The notes under the pieces were generated by a model that searched no databases, was not told the DNA's origin, and saw only the letters and a list, made by a program, of their open reading frames with translations. This document shows positions 6,316-13,646 of a stretch of DNA of 15,499 bases, piece by piece; the first letter of the stretch is position 1; each line of letters starts with the position of its first letter. The position numbers were made by a program, and so were the translations under genes. The DNA comes from an uncultured Dysosmobacter sp. (GTDB taxonomy: Bacteria; Bacillota; Clostridia; Oscillospirales; Oscillospiraceae). Where the stretch lies: the NCBI GenBank assembly GCA_934597465.1, contig CAKTSC010000011.1, forward strand, positions 1 through 15,499, given 5' to 3'.

Positions 6316-7113
6316 ATGTACGGCGCAATCCTGGGCGACATCGTGGGCAGCCCCTACGAGTTTGACTGCAACAACTACAAGGCCAAGGATTTCCCGCTGT
6401 TCGGCAGCCGTTCCGACTTCACCGACGACACGGTGATGACACTGGCGGTGGCGAAGGCCCTACTGGATACCCGGAGGCAGGAGGACGAAGCCATCCGGGC
6501 GGCGCTGGTGCGGGAGATGCAGCGGCTGGGCCGCGCCTACCCCGACCGGGGCTACGGTGCCCGGTTCGGCGTCTGGCTCCGGGCGGCCCAGCCACAGCCC
6601 TACCACAGCTACGGAAACGGCAGCGCCATGCGGGTATCCCCCGCGGCGTGGCTGGCGGAGGACATGGCGGGGGTGCTGCGTCTGGCGCGGCTCACCGCCG
6701 AGGTGACCCACGACCATCCGGAGGGCGTCAAGGGCGCCCAGGCCGCTGCCGCGGCGGTCTTCCTGGCCCGCACCGGCCACAGCAAGGAGGAGATCCAGGC
6801 ATATGCAGAGCGGGAATCCGGCTACGATCTCAGCCGCTCCTGCGACGAGATCCGCCCCGCCTACCGCCATGTGGAGAGCTGCCAGGAAACCGTGCCGCAG
6901 GCCATCACCGCGTTTCTGGAAAGCACGGGGTTTGAGGACGCCCTCCGAACCGCGGTGTCCCTTGGCGGTGACAGCGATACCCTGGCCGCCATCACCGGCG
7001 GCATTGCCGAGGCGTTCTACGGCGTGCCGGAGGAGCTGAAGCGCGAATGCCGGGATCGTCTCCCGCCAGAACTGGCGGAGATCCTGCGGGCGTGGGAGCG
7101 CGCCGTGCTCTGA
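6316..7113 (+). CDS. ADP-ribosylglycohydrolase family protein (ARH/DraG-like)
   Basis: The protein has 265 residues, with an ATG at 6316 preceded by GGGGAGATGAGGGG, which overlaps the end of the VWA gene. It starts with the family signature GAILGDIVGSPYEF, then FTDDTVMT (35-42) and, near the C-terminus, SLGGDSDTLAAITGGIAEAFYG. The Asp residues of the last two motifs bind the two Mg2+ ions. The family removes ADP-ribose from arginine, serine or other sites (as DraG does for nitrogenase reductase), or acts on free ADP-ribose derivatives. No nitrogenase genes are present here. It is full length and ends the plus-strand ADP-ribose island. The next gene is convergent beyond a long inverted repeat. 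The linkage specificity cannot be told from the sequence. Confidence 0.92.
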   Translation: MYGAILGDIVGSPYEFDCNNYKAKDFPLFGSRSDFTDDTVMTLAVAKALLDTRRQEDEAIRAALVREMQRLGRAYPDRGYGARFGVWLRAAQPQPYHSYGNGSAMRVSPAAWLAEDMAGVLRLARLTAEVTHDHPEGVKGAQAAAAAVFLARTGHSKEEIQAYAERESGYDLSRSCDEIRPAYRHVESCQETVPQAITAFLESTGFEDALRTAVSLGGDSDTLAAITGGIAEAFYGVPEELKRECRDRLPPELAEILRAWERAVL

Positions 7114-7116
7114 CGG

Positions 7117-7177
7117 CGGAAAGGCAGAAAGGAAGCGGTATGCGGAGGGCGCATACCGCTTCCTTTCTGCCTTTCCG
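7117..7177. terminator. Perfect 28-bp inverted repeat, bidirectional terminator-like hairpin
   Basis: The left arm 7117-7144 (CGGAAAGGCAG... to ...GTATGCG) and right arm 7150-7177 are perfect complements with a 5-base loop GAGGG. The repeat begins right after the ARH stop codon and ends 9 bases before the stop of the convergent gene at 7187. No separate T-tract follows on either strand. The stem is unusually long for an intrinsic terminator. Confidence 0.65.
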
Positions 7178-7186
7178 GCCGCGGCT

Positions 7187-8263
7187 CTACCGCAGCCCGG
7201 CGGCCTGCAGGATGGCCACCACGGACTCCGGCAGCTCGCTGCCCCAGGTAATCCCGGTATCCTGGCAGCCCGCGGTATCCAGCAGCTCCCGGGCGCTGCC
7301 GCTCAGAAGCCCCTGGCATGCGGCGTCCACCAGCTCCAGCTTCTGCAGGCAGCCGGTGAGGTCATCCCCCCTGGCGGCCAGCCAGGTGGAGGCCGCGTCG
7401 CTGATCTCGTCCGCGCCCAGGCCGGTATTCACGCCCCAGTCCAGGAGCCTTGCGGCCATCTGCACGGCCTGCAGCGAGGAGCCCGCCGTTCCGGGCTCGA
7501 CACCCGCGTCGATCTCATCCAGGATGGGGAGCGTGAGCACCGGCGGCACATCGGCGGGCGCATCGGCCGCGTCGGAGGTGGAGCAGGTCACGCCGTCCCG
7601 GGAGATGGTCACATACAGCCGCTCCTGCACGGCGTCATAAAGGAAGGCGTTCTCCGCCAGGAGGGCGCCGTCCGCCGCCCGCGCGCCGACGGAAAAGAGG
7701 ATGGAGCGGTTCTCCTCCCGGGAGAGCCGCGCGATATCCTCCCCCAGGTAGAACCACTCTCCGGCTTCCAGCAGGGAGCCGTCGGCGGGCTGACATCCCT
7801 TGGAGAAGCTGCCGCCGCGCAGGAACAGGGAGGCGGCGTCGCCGCGCTCCAACTTCACATAGACGCCGCAGCCGTCCGCGGCCGCGCCGTCCTCCGCCGT
7901 CCAGATGCTGCGCTCCGACGTCTGCGTCTTCAGGATCACCTCGCGGATCTCCCCCCGCACGGGGATGGTAACATCAAAATCCCCGGTCTCGAAAAAGCCG
8001 AAAACCGCGCTGAAGCGGAAGCCCACCAGGAGCTTTCCGTCCTGCTCCCGGGCGTAATAGCCGCAGAAGCCCTCGGGGAGGGAGCCCGGGCAGAAGCCCC
8101 GGATCTCCACGGCGTTCCCGCCCACCTCCACGGCTTCGATCCCGGCGCCCTGGCAGGCCCGGAAGCCCAGCAGCTTCCAGCCATACCGGCCCGCCAGGAA
8201 CACGGCGGCCAGCAGCGCCGCCGCAATGAGAAGGATCATCCAAGCTTTTCGGAAAATTTTCAT
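7187..8263 (-). CDS. Membrane-anchored or secreted protein of unknown function
   Basis: The protein has 358 residues. The ATG at 8263 follows AAAGGAAG. Longer in-frame upstream sequence exists but has no matching ribosome site and reads as non-coding. Residues 1-6 are basic, and 7-27 form one hydrophobic helix (AWMILLIAAALLAAVFLAG), so it is anchored in the membrane with the rest outside, or exported. The body is acidic with beta-rich stretches (EVGGNAVEIRGFCPGSLPEGFCGYY and GEIREVILKTQTSE) and about 10 cysteines, some possibly disulfide-bonded. The last 100 residues look helical. I recognise no family. It lies 79 bases downstream of the frameshifted hydrolase gene and ends at the long inverted repeat. 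Confidence 0.75.
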   Translation of the reverse strand: MKIFRKAWMILLIAAALLAAVFLAGRYGWKLLGFRACQGAGIEAVEVGGNAVEIRGFCPGSLPEGFCGYYAREQDGKLLVGFRFSAVFGFFETGDFDVTIPVRGEIREVILKTQTSERSIWTAEDGAAADGCGVYVKLERGDAASLFLRGGSFSKGCQPADGSLLEAGEWFYLGEDIARLSREENRSILFSVGARAADGALLAENAFLYDAVQERLYVTISRDGVTCSTSDAADAPADVPPVLTLPILDEIDAGVEPGTAGSSLQAVQMAARLLDWGVNTGLGADEISDAASTWLAARGDDLTGCLQKLELVDAACQGLLSGSARELLDTAGCQDTGITWGSELPESVVAILQAAGLR

Positions 8264-8342
8264 GCGTTCTTCCTTTCCCGTTCTCCGGTGTTCTCCGGGG
8301 CTGCCGCCTGTTCCGGCTGTCACAGGCCGGCCACCCTTCCAG

Positions 8343-9283
8343 TCATCTCTTTCCCGCCATCTGCCGCAGCGCCGCCAGGAACTCCTTCGGCCTTTCCACG
8401 TGGATGGCGTGTCCGCAGTCAAAGCGGGCCAGGGTGCAGTCCGGGAGCAGCGCCAGGGCGCGCCGGAGATCCTCCTCCCCCAGCGCCGCCAGCAACAGCC
8501 CGTCCTCCCCGGTCTCCGTTCGGGCCTTCAGGAACAGTGTCCGGCAGCGGATGCCCCGCAGCAGATCCTCGTGGGGGATCCCGGTGTGGAAGCTGTCCTC
8601 ATAGAAGGCCTCGCCGAAGCGGGGATCGTAGCGGTTCATGCCCTGATAGGCGGCAAGGCCCGTCCGGGGCCAGAAGGGCACCCGCAAGTCCCTCTCCGGA
8701 TGCTTCCTCCGGTACTTCGCCGCCGAGGCGATCAGCCGGGGGCGCAGCTTCTCCCGGGCCGTTTCGGGGAAGAAGTCCCAGAGACGCTGGTGGGCGAAGT
8801 AGTAGAGAACGAAGTCGGTCTCCTCCGTCTGGTGCAGGTATTCATGGCAGACGGTGGAGAGATCCACGTAGTTGAAGGACTGCTTCCGTCGCTCCCCCTG
8901 GCAGGAGAAGAAGGGCGGATCCTCCAGCACCAGGCCGCAGCAGAGGTCGCTGCGGGAGGCGGCGTGGGCGGCGATGAGCCCGCCGGAGGAATGCCCCAGC
9001 AGGCAGGCCGGTTCCCCGACGACGTGCCGCAGGAAATCGATGACCGCGTCCCCGATGTCCGCCACGTTGTATTTTGCCGCGTCGTGCAGGCTCCCGCCAT
9101 GGCCCCATAGCAGTCCACGGCGTACACATGGAAATCCCGCGCCAGCTTCGGCATCACGCCGAAAAAGCTGCTGCTGTCCACCCCCTGGGCATGGAGCAGC
9201 ACCAGGGGCCTGCGGCCGTTCGGGATCTCGTAATACTGAAGGCCGGTGCCCCGGCCCTCGTAAAAATGCGGTTTCCAGTTCAT
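8343..9283 (-). pseudogene. Alpha/beta hydrolase with a frameshift in the N-terminal third
   Basis: The first 60 or so residues from the ATG at 9283 (RBS AAAGGAA) give a normal hydrolase start: YYEIPNGRRPLVLLHAQGVDSS and HVYAVDCYG. After a run of four G (minus strand, complement of 9103-9106) that frame turns to non-family sequence. The adjacent frame carries HGGSLHDAAKYN, the nucleophile elbow LLGHSSGG and the catalytic His region FDCGHAIHVERP, ending at 8343. Restoring the frame needs two bases fewer or one more, giving YGHGGS or a near variant. The joined protein would be about 310 residues, normal for the family. It is a pseudogene, a recent lesion or a sequencing error. No substrate can be inferred. 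Confidence 0.8.
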
Positions 9284-9406
9284 GCCGATGGTTCCTTTCT
9301 GTCCGTGTGCGCTTCCTTCCGCCGGGGGATCCCCCGGCAGGACGCAGCACCTTGGGATGCCTTCCCTTTGTCCCTCCGCGCCCTCACGCGGCTCCGGCTG
9401 GGCCGC

Positions 9407-10153
9407 TCACGGCTCCACGCCCGCCAGCGCCAGGAACTTTTTGTCGGACTGGATGCCCTGGGTCAGGAACTTCCCGTCCCGGAACAGGGCATAGGTCGTG
9501 ACCGGCGCGGGGACATTCCGGGCCTCCTCCCGGCTTGTGATGTGGATGACCCGCAGGGGGATGCCGTGCTCCCGGGCGGCCTCCCGCACCCGGGGCACCC
9601 AGTAGCCGGTATAGGGGCACTGGTCGGTATAGTAGAGGACGAATCCGTCCCCCGCGGTCTCCGGATGCTTGGCGCAGTCCCGGAACTCCGGCGGCGGGGC
9701 ATCCGGAGAGAGGGGCAGATAGAGAAGACTGATGCCGCAGTCGGACACGTCCGCCACCCGGAAGCCCTTGTGGGCCAGGAACTTCCGATCCGCCAGGAAC
9801 TCCCGCTTGCGGCCCTGGGCGGAGAGGATGCAGAGACCCTTCCGCCCCTGAGCCCCGGCGTCCCGGAGGCACTCCGCCAGCAGGTCGTTGGCGCAGCCGT
9901 GCCCCTTCAGGGAACCCGCGACCCACAGGCAGTTGATGTAGAGATAGCCTTCCGCCCGGATGGGAACCCATGCGTTCTCCGCCGGGAGATACTCAATGAA
10001 GCACTTGCCCCGCTCCTCGCTCCGGTAAAAAACCAGGCCCTCCTCCAGGCGCTGCCGGAGCCACGCCTTCTTGAGGAGGCTCTGCTTGCCGGACATGGCG
10101 CAGCAGATGTGCTCCCGGTCGATGTTGTCCCTGGTGATGCGAAGATAGTTCAT
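9407..10153 (-). CDS. YoaP-like GNAT acetyltransferase with C-terminal thioredoxin-like domain
   Basis: The protein has 248 residues, with an ATG at 10153 and GGGAGGGAA upstream. The N-terminal part (about 1-150) is a GNAT fold: EGYLYINCLWVAGSLKGHGCANDLLAECLRDAG covers the central strand and acetyl-CoA loop, followed by KFLAHKGFRVAD. The C-terminal part (about 165-248) looks thioredoxin-like: VLYYTDQCPYTGYWVPRVREAAREHGIPLRVIHITS and a cis-Pro-like VPAPVTTYALFRDGKFLT. Only one cysteine of a CxxC is present (CPYT). This two-domain layout matches the Bacillus YoaP family as I remember it. Substrate is unknown. It is 47 bases downstream of the kinase-like gene in the minus-strand run. Confidence 0.8.
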   Translation of the reverse strand: MNYLRITRDNIDREHICCAMSGKQSLLKKAWLRQRLEEGLVFYRSEERGKCFIEYLPAENAWVPIRAEGYLYINCLWVAGSLKGHGCANDLLAECLRDAGAQGRKGLCILSAQGRKREFLADRKFLAHKGFRVADVSDCGISLLYLPLSPDAPPPEFRDCAKHPETAGDGFVLYYTDQCPYTGYWVPRVREAAREHGIPLRVIHITSREEARNVPAPVTTYALFRDGKFLTQGIQSDKKFLALAGVEP

Positions 10154-10200
10154 GCCGTGTTCCCTCCCGAATAACGTATCCGTGTGCCGGCGCCGCGCTG

Positions 10201-10773
10201 TCAGGGGGACGGCCGTGACGGCGCGGGCCGGTCTTCCGGGAGGTCTTCCCGCTCCCCCGGCCCTTCCGGCGCCCGCGCCGTCCAATACCGGATGCCCCAG
10301 TGCGCGAAGTCCCATTGCTCCATGTAAGGATTGCACTCGTAGTCGATGTAGTAAAGGATCCCGCCGCGCGGGACGAAGTTGGTGGGATAGTAGTCGATGT
10401 TCAGCCCAGCCGGGTACAGCAGGCGGCACATGGCCTGCACCTGCGCAAGCCAGCCTGGTTCCATCCGTCCCTGCCGGAGCAGCTCCGCCACCGTTGCCCC
10501 GGCGATGTACTCCTTCAAGACGCGCTCCTGCGGGGCGTCCGCCGCCAGCAGCCGCGGCATGGGGATGCCCAGCTTCCGCAGTGTCTCATAGTCCCGCAGC
10601 TCTGACTGCAGCTTATCGCCGAAGGTGTAGTATTCGCAGGGCTCGTGGTGGATCTGCTTCAGAACATACCGTGCCGTTCCGTCCGCCACGAGGTAGGAAT
10701 AACCGCCTTTCCCCTTCCCAAGGAGCCGGAGCACGGTATATTCCGTGCCGTTTACCGTCATTGTGTCAGGCAT
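10201..10773 (-). CDS. Small protein-kinase-fold protein
   Basis: The protein has 190 residues from the ATG at 10773, which overlaps the preceding gene by eight bases. A GTG at 10788 is an alternative start. A kinase fold is visible: glycine loop LLGKGKGGYSYLV (17-29), the VLK lysine (Lys39), a helical C-lobe start, the catalytic segment GLNIDYYPTNFV (Asp and Asn in place of HRDxxxxN) and IDYE in place of DFG. It is shorter than Ser/Thr kinases and closer to aminoglycoside-phosphotransferase or lipopolysaccharide-kinase-like small kinases. The C-terminal 20 residues are Pro/Arg/Glu-rich tail. Substrate unknown. It is translationally coupled to the DUF3795 gene. Confidence 0.75.
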   Translation of the reverse strand: MPDTMTVNGTEYTVLRLLGKGKGGYSYLVADGTARYVLKQIHHEPCEYYTFGDKLQSELRDYETLRKLGIPMPRLLAADAPQERVLKEYIAGATVAELLRQGRMEPGWLAQVQAMCRLLYPAGLNIDYYPTNFVPRGGILYYIDYECNPYMEQWDFAHWGIRYWTARAPEGPGEREDLPEDRPAPSRPSP

Positions 10774-11155
10774 TGCAGCCGCTCTCACGCGGTTCCACCC
10801 GCTTCTCAGCGCGGAGCCGGTTCAGGTTCTCCCAAACGAAGGGGCTGTTTGCGGCGATGCGCCCCAGCGTTGGACATCCGACCATCTGCGGGCAGTCCGC
10901 GCAGGTGTCCAGGCGCTTTTCCCGGACGCAGTGATGTACGGGGCAGAGCCGGTCGCAGAAGGGGGTCTTTGGGCCCTCCGCGCGGCAGCCGGTGCAGTTT
11001 ATCATTTCCGGCGTGATCGTTACCCCGTTGAGTTTTGTCCACAGGACAGCGGTCTTCTCGCGCAGGGCGTTGTCGTTTGTGAGCGTTGCGATCCTGGCGT
11101 CGCAGGTCTCGCAGTCCAGTCCGCAGCAGCCGATCAGTATATCTCTGTTCTTCAT
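10766..11155 (-). CDS. DUF3795 cysteine-rich protein
   Basis: The protein has 129 residues, with an ATG at 11155 and GGAGG six bases upstream (an ATG at 11167 lacks one). Four clusters of cysteines are seen: CCGLDCETC near the N-terminus, NCTGC, FCDRLCPVHHC and TCADCPQMVGC. This is the usual pattern of DUF3795 proteins, which probably bind zinc or an iron-sulfur cluster. No enzymatic role is established that I know of. It lies 21 bases downstream of the GNAT gene and overlaps the kinase-like gene by eight bases. Confidence 0.85.
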   Translation of the reverse strand: MKNRDILIGCCGLDCETCDARIATLTNDNALREKTAVLWTKLNGVTITPEMINCTGCRAEGPKTPFCDRLCPVHHCVREKRLDTCADCPQMVGCPTLGRIAANSPFVWENLNRLRAEKRVEPRESGCNA

Positions 11156-11176
11156 TGTTGCCTCCATTGATCTGAA

Positions 11177-11707
11177 TCAAAGCAATCCCTCTCCGTCCAG
11201 AAACGGCGCCAACTCCGGCAAAAAGGGTTCCGTCTCCCGTTCCATCGGCGTAAACCGCAGCCCATTCACCACCTGTTCGGGGCCCGTATCCCGGAAGCCG
11301 AGCTTATGGTATACGGGGACAGCGTACGGCGACGAATGGACGGTCATTCTATCAGAGCGGCACGTTACCTGCACAGTCTGAAATAAACGCTTTCCAATGC
11401 CTTGCCGGTGATACTTCCCATCCACAAAAAACAATGCGATATGGGTTCCCTTATTTCTCACGGCGATCACGCCACGCAGTTTCTCTTCGGCAAACGCTCC
11501 GTGCCAATCAAGGTTGGATAAGTAGTTTTCATTGTGACTGCTCTGATAGAACTCCTGCACGCCCTCTTTTGTGTAGCCGGGTGCTTCATACTCCTGGAAT
11601 ACCCGCCAGACAAGAAGCAAGGCTTTCTCCACTTCCTCCTGCCTGATTTTCCGGATGGAACCGCTCACTTCCATCATGCCGCCCGCAGATCCAAACCCGC
11701 TCGTCAT
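11177..11707 (-). CDS. GNAT family N-acetyltransferase
   Basis: The protein has 176 residues from the ATG at 11707, which overlaps the CPBP stop as ATGA. Starts at 11713 or at the MM pair (11677/11674) are possible, and the fold proper begins at SIRKIRQEEVEKALLLVWRVF. The acetyl-CoA motif A is HIALFFVDGKYHRQGIGKRLFQ (Q/R-x-x-G-x-G/A type), followed by SSPYAVPVYHKLGFRDTGPEQVVNGLRFTPM, a typical C-terminal half. It acetylates an unknown amine substrate. Coupled translation with the membrane protease upstream suggests joint expression. Confidence 0.85.
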   Translation of the reverse strand: MTSGFGSAGGMMEVSGSIRKIRQEEVEKALLLVWRVFQEYEAPGYTKEGVQEFYQSSHNENYLSNLDWHGAFAEEKLRGVIAVRNKGTHIALFFVDGKYHRQGIGKRLFQTVQVTCRSDRMTVHSSPYAVPVYHKLGFRDTGPEQVVNGLRFTPMERETEPFLPELAPFLDGEGLL

Positions 11708-12438
11708 TCCCATCGTTTTTTCGGGAGCGTCTTTGTGTGGATCAGGGTATAGGCCACCGTTATGGCGATCAGGACTGCGAGATGGAGCAGGCGCATTTCC
11801 GCGGTAAGATCCGCGTCATCGGCAAATGTGCCGAGGGTATTGATGGCGGAGTGGACGAGGATGCAGGGCAGCAGGCTGCCGCCGCGGTAAAAGATCGTGA
11901 CCAGCAGGAAGCCCACCGCGATGGCAAAGACGATCTGGCACAGGTTGCTTCCCAGATCCATGCCGCTGCCGTTGAGCAGGTTGATGAGATGCCCCATGCC
12001 GAAGGTCACGCTGGAGATGATGACCGCGGAGCGGATATTATCTTTCGCGACGGCCGTAAACAGAAGGCCCCGGAAGATCACTTCCTCCAGGAAGCCGACG
12101 CAGAGCATGCACACGATCCGGCAGACCGTTTCCGCCGGGGAGTAATTGACTGCGGTGCCGTTCCAGAGGTTTCCCGATGCCAGGATCAGCAGCGGCACAT
12201 AGTAGAGGAACCGGCCGGCAGGGGCGGAGGGTCTGCAAAGGCCATACCGCTTCCGCAGGCCGTTCTTCCGGAGGAAGGTGAAAAGAACCACGGTCTGCAG
12301 GACGCAGAAGGCGGCGCTCGCGGCGTATTCCACCCCGATGGCTTTGTTCAGCGGATTCGCCAGGGATTGCAGAACGCAGTAAGCCGCGATCCACGCGATG
12401 GCAAAGGTCAGTTCATTCTTCTCATATAGCTTTTTCAC
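11704..12438 (-). CDS. CPBP family intramembrane metalloprotease
   Basis: The protein has 244 residues and a GTG start at 12438 with AGGAGGAAA at good distance. It is very hydrophobic with six to eight predicted membrane segments. The active-site motifs are intact: EEVIFR (Glu118, Glu119, Arg123), FGMGHLINL (His150) and LVHSAINTL (His196, Asn200). CPBP (CAAX protease/bacteriocin-processing) proteins act in the membrane as glutamic-type proteases, often for bacteriocin maturation or self-immunity. No bacteriocin precursor is visible nearby. The gene follows the 104-residue membrane protein after a 95-base gap and overlaps the GNAT gene. Confidence 0.9.
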   Translation of the reverse strand: MKKLYEKNELTFAIAWIAAYCVLQSLANPLNKAIGVEYAASAAFCVLQTVVLFTFLRKNGLRKRYGLCRPSAPAGRFLYYVPLLILASGNLWNGTAVNYSPAETVCRIVCMLCVGFLEEVIFRGLLFTAVAKDNIRSAVIISSVTFGMGHLINLLNGSGMDLGSNLCQIVFAIAVGFLLVTIFYRGGSLLPCILVHSAINTLGTFADDADLTAEMRLLHLAVLIAITVAYTLIHTKTLPKKRWE

Positions 12439-12533
12439 GGTATTTCCTCCTGTACTGCCAATATTTCAAGTACCGGCCTGCCGGATCCTCCGTCACCGGT
12501 GTCTGCGCCGAGGATGCCCCTCGGCTGTCCGGC

Positions 12534-12848
12534 TCACTCTCCCGCGCCTTGGGCGTTCCCCGGAAGGAGCATCCCGACGGCAAGGCCGGCGATCATGCCG
12601 AGGGAGACCGCAGCGCCGATGCAGGTCTCCGGCATTGTCCCGATCAGCAGGCCGAAGCACATGCCGAGACACATTCCCTCCAGGCAGGAATCGTTTTCCC
12701 GCTTTTTGCCGCTCTTTCTCTTCGTCACACCGCGAATGGCCAGAAACACCACTGCCAAGCCAACCGCCGCCCAGCAGAATGGGACGGTGCGGAGCGAGTG
12801 TGAAAGCACATTTCCCGCAACGCGGATAGAATTCAAAATCGTGTCCAT
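12534..12848 (-). CDS. Small membrane protein, unknown function
   Basis: The protein has 104 residues, with an ATG at 12848 and GGGAGGAA upstream. There are two or three hydrophobic stretches: TVPFCWAAVGLAVVFLAI (about 21-38), then after a basic linker (RGVTKRKSGKKRE) the glycine/methionine-rich MCLGMCFGLLIGTMPETCIGAAVSLGMIAGLAVGMLL. The glycine-rich repeats (G-M-C, G-L-L, G-M-I) suggest tightly packed helices. No known family is recognised. It starts 12 bases after the 58-residue gene and is probably in the same operon. Confidence 0.75.
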   Translation of the reverse strand: MDTILNSIRVAGNVLSHSLRTVPFCWAAVGLAVVFLAIRGVTKRKSGKKRENDSCLEGMCLGMCFGLLIGTMPETCIGAAVSLGMIAGLAVGMLLPGNAQGAGE

Positions 12849-12860
12849 GAGAGTTCCTCC

Positions 12861-13037
12861 CTATGATCCGGTCCGGTCAATTCGTTGGAAGAATATGAGG
12901 TAGACCAACGCGCCGTCGATCACAAGGTCGCGGAGCCGCAGACGGTCAAAGAGCAGAAGGCCGGACAGGAGCGAGAGCAGCTCGATGCCCGCCCCAATGA
13001 TTTGGGAAAGCGGGTTCAGCAGTTTATTGGGTCTCAT
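12861..13037 (-). CDS. 58-residue membrane protein, ATGA-coupled to the isochorismatase gene
   Basis: Starting at the ATG 13037, whose last two bases lie in the TGA of the upstream gene (ATGA overlap), the frame runs 58 codons to TAG at 12861-12863. GAGGAG lies just upstream of the start. The product begins MRPNKLLNPLSQIIGAG, then has one hydrophobic helix (IELLSLLSGLLLF), a charged turn (DRLRLRD) and a second hydrophobic run (ALVYLIFF). It is probably a small two-pass membrane protein. The overlap, the ribosome site and the snug fit to the next gene support it despite its size. No family recognised. Confidence 0.55.
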   Translation of the reverse strand: MRPNKLLNPLSQIIGAGIELLSLLSGLLLFDRLRLRDLVIDGALVYLIFFQRIDRTGS

Positions 13038-13555
13038 CGCTCCTCATCCCAAAGGTCTTTCGTTCCTTGGACGACTTCCGGAAGTTCCTCGACGGAGCAG
13101 CCCTTGCTTTCATAATAGGCAAGCAGCTCCGGCAGCTTCTTCTTGTCATAGCTGGTGATGCAGTCCGACAGCACATGAACGCCGTAGTCGCTTTTCGCCA
13201 TGTTAAAGCAGCTGGATTTGATGCAGGCCGCGGCGTCCGCCCCGGCAAGATAAAACTCAGTAATGCCGTGCTCCTGAATGAAAGCGGCGAATGCCTCGCT
13301 GGTCAGGGCGCTGCTCTTTGCTTTCGTAAAGATATGGTCGGATACGACCTTCAGCTCCGGCACCAGCTCCGCGCCGCGGGCGCCGGGCTTGAATGTCCTC
13401 GTTCCCGCGGACAGGTTGTTGTGCTGAATGTAAATGACCCACAGCTCCCTTTGGGCGGCCCAGTCGATGGCCGCGTTGACGTTTTCGATGATCTCCCGGT
13501 AGTTTTTCGTGATGTCATTCTGAAGGTCGATGCCGACCAGTGCGCTGTTTTTCAT
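13034..13555 (-). CDS. Isochorismatase-like cysteine hydrolase
   Basis: The protein has 173 residues, with an ATG at 13555 and GGGAGGAAA upstream. The catalytic triad of the family is visible: Asp10 in LVGIDLQND, a Lys in FTKAKSSAL (Lys78 or Lys80) and Cys111 in LAGADAAACIKSSC. Members hydrolyse nicotinamide, N-carbamoyl compounds, isochorismate and similar amides or ethers. The specificity is not readable here. If it acted on nicotinamide it would link to the NAD-consuming sirtuin at the other end of the window, but that is speculation. It is separated from the KTR gene by a terminator, so it may have its own promoter, and it heads the coupled membrane-protein genes. Confidence 0.85.
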   Translation of the reverse strand: MKNSALVGIDLQNDITKNYREIIENVNAAIDWAAQRELWVIYIQHNNLSAGTRTFKPGARGAELVPELKVVSDHIFTKAKSSALTSEAFAAFIQEHGITEFYLAGADAAACIKSSCFNMAKSDYGVHVLSDCITSYDKKKLPELLAYYESKGCSVEELPEVVQGTKDLWDEER

Positions 13556-13600
13556 GCTGTTTTCCTCCCTGTCTCCCTTTCTCTCGTAATTCTCCCGTAA

Positions 13601-13646
13601 AAACGACAAACGCAGTGCAAACCGCTTGTCCCGGTCTGCACTGCGT
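13601..13646 (-). terminator. Terminator after the KTR gene
   Basis: ACGCAGTGCA (13610-13619) pairs perfectly with TGCACTGCGT (13637-13646). On the minus strand the hairpin is followed by TTGTCGTTTTT (complement of 13601-13609 region). It begins at the KTR stop codon. Confidence 0.7.

Noticed and set aside
8226..9110. Plus-strand frame of 294 codons across the hydrolase region
   Set aside because: It covers conserved hydrolase motifs on the minus strand and has no domain of its own.
12507..12525. GCCGAGG/CCTCGGC hairpin between the 104-residue membrane protein and the CPBP gene as a terminator
   Set aside because: It is short, without a T-tract on the minus strand, and could be chance in GC-rich DNA, so it is not listed as a terminator.
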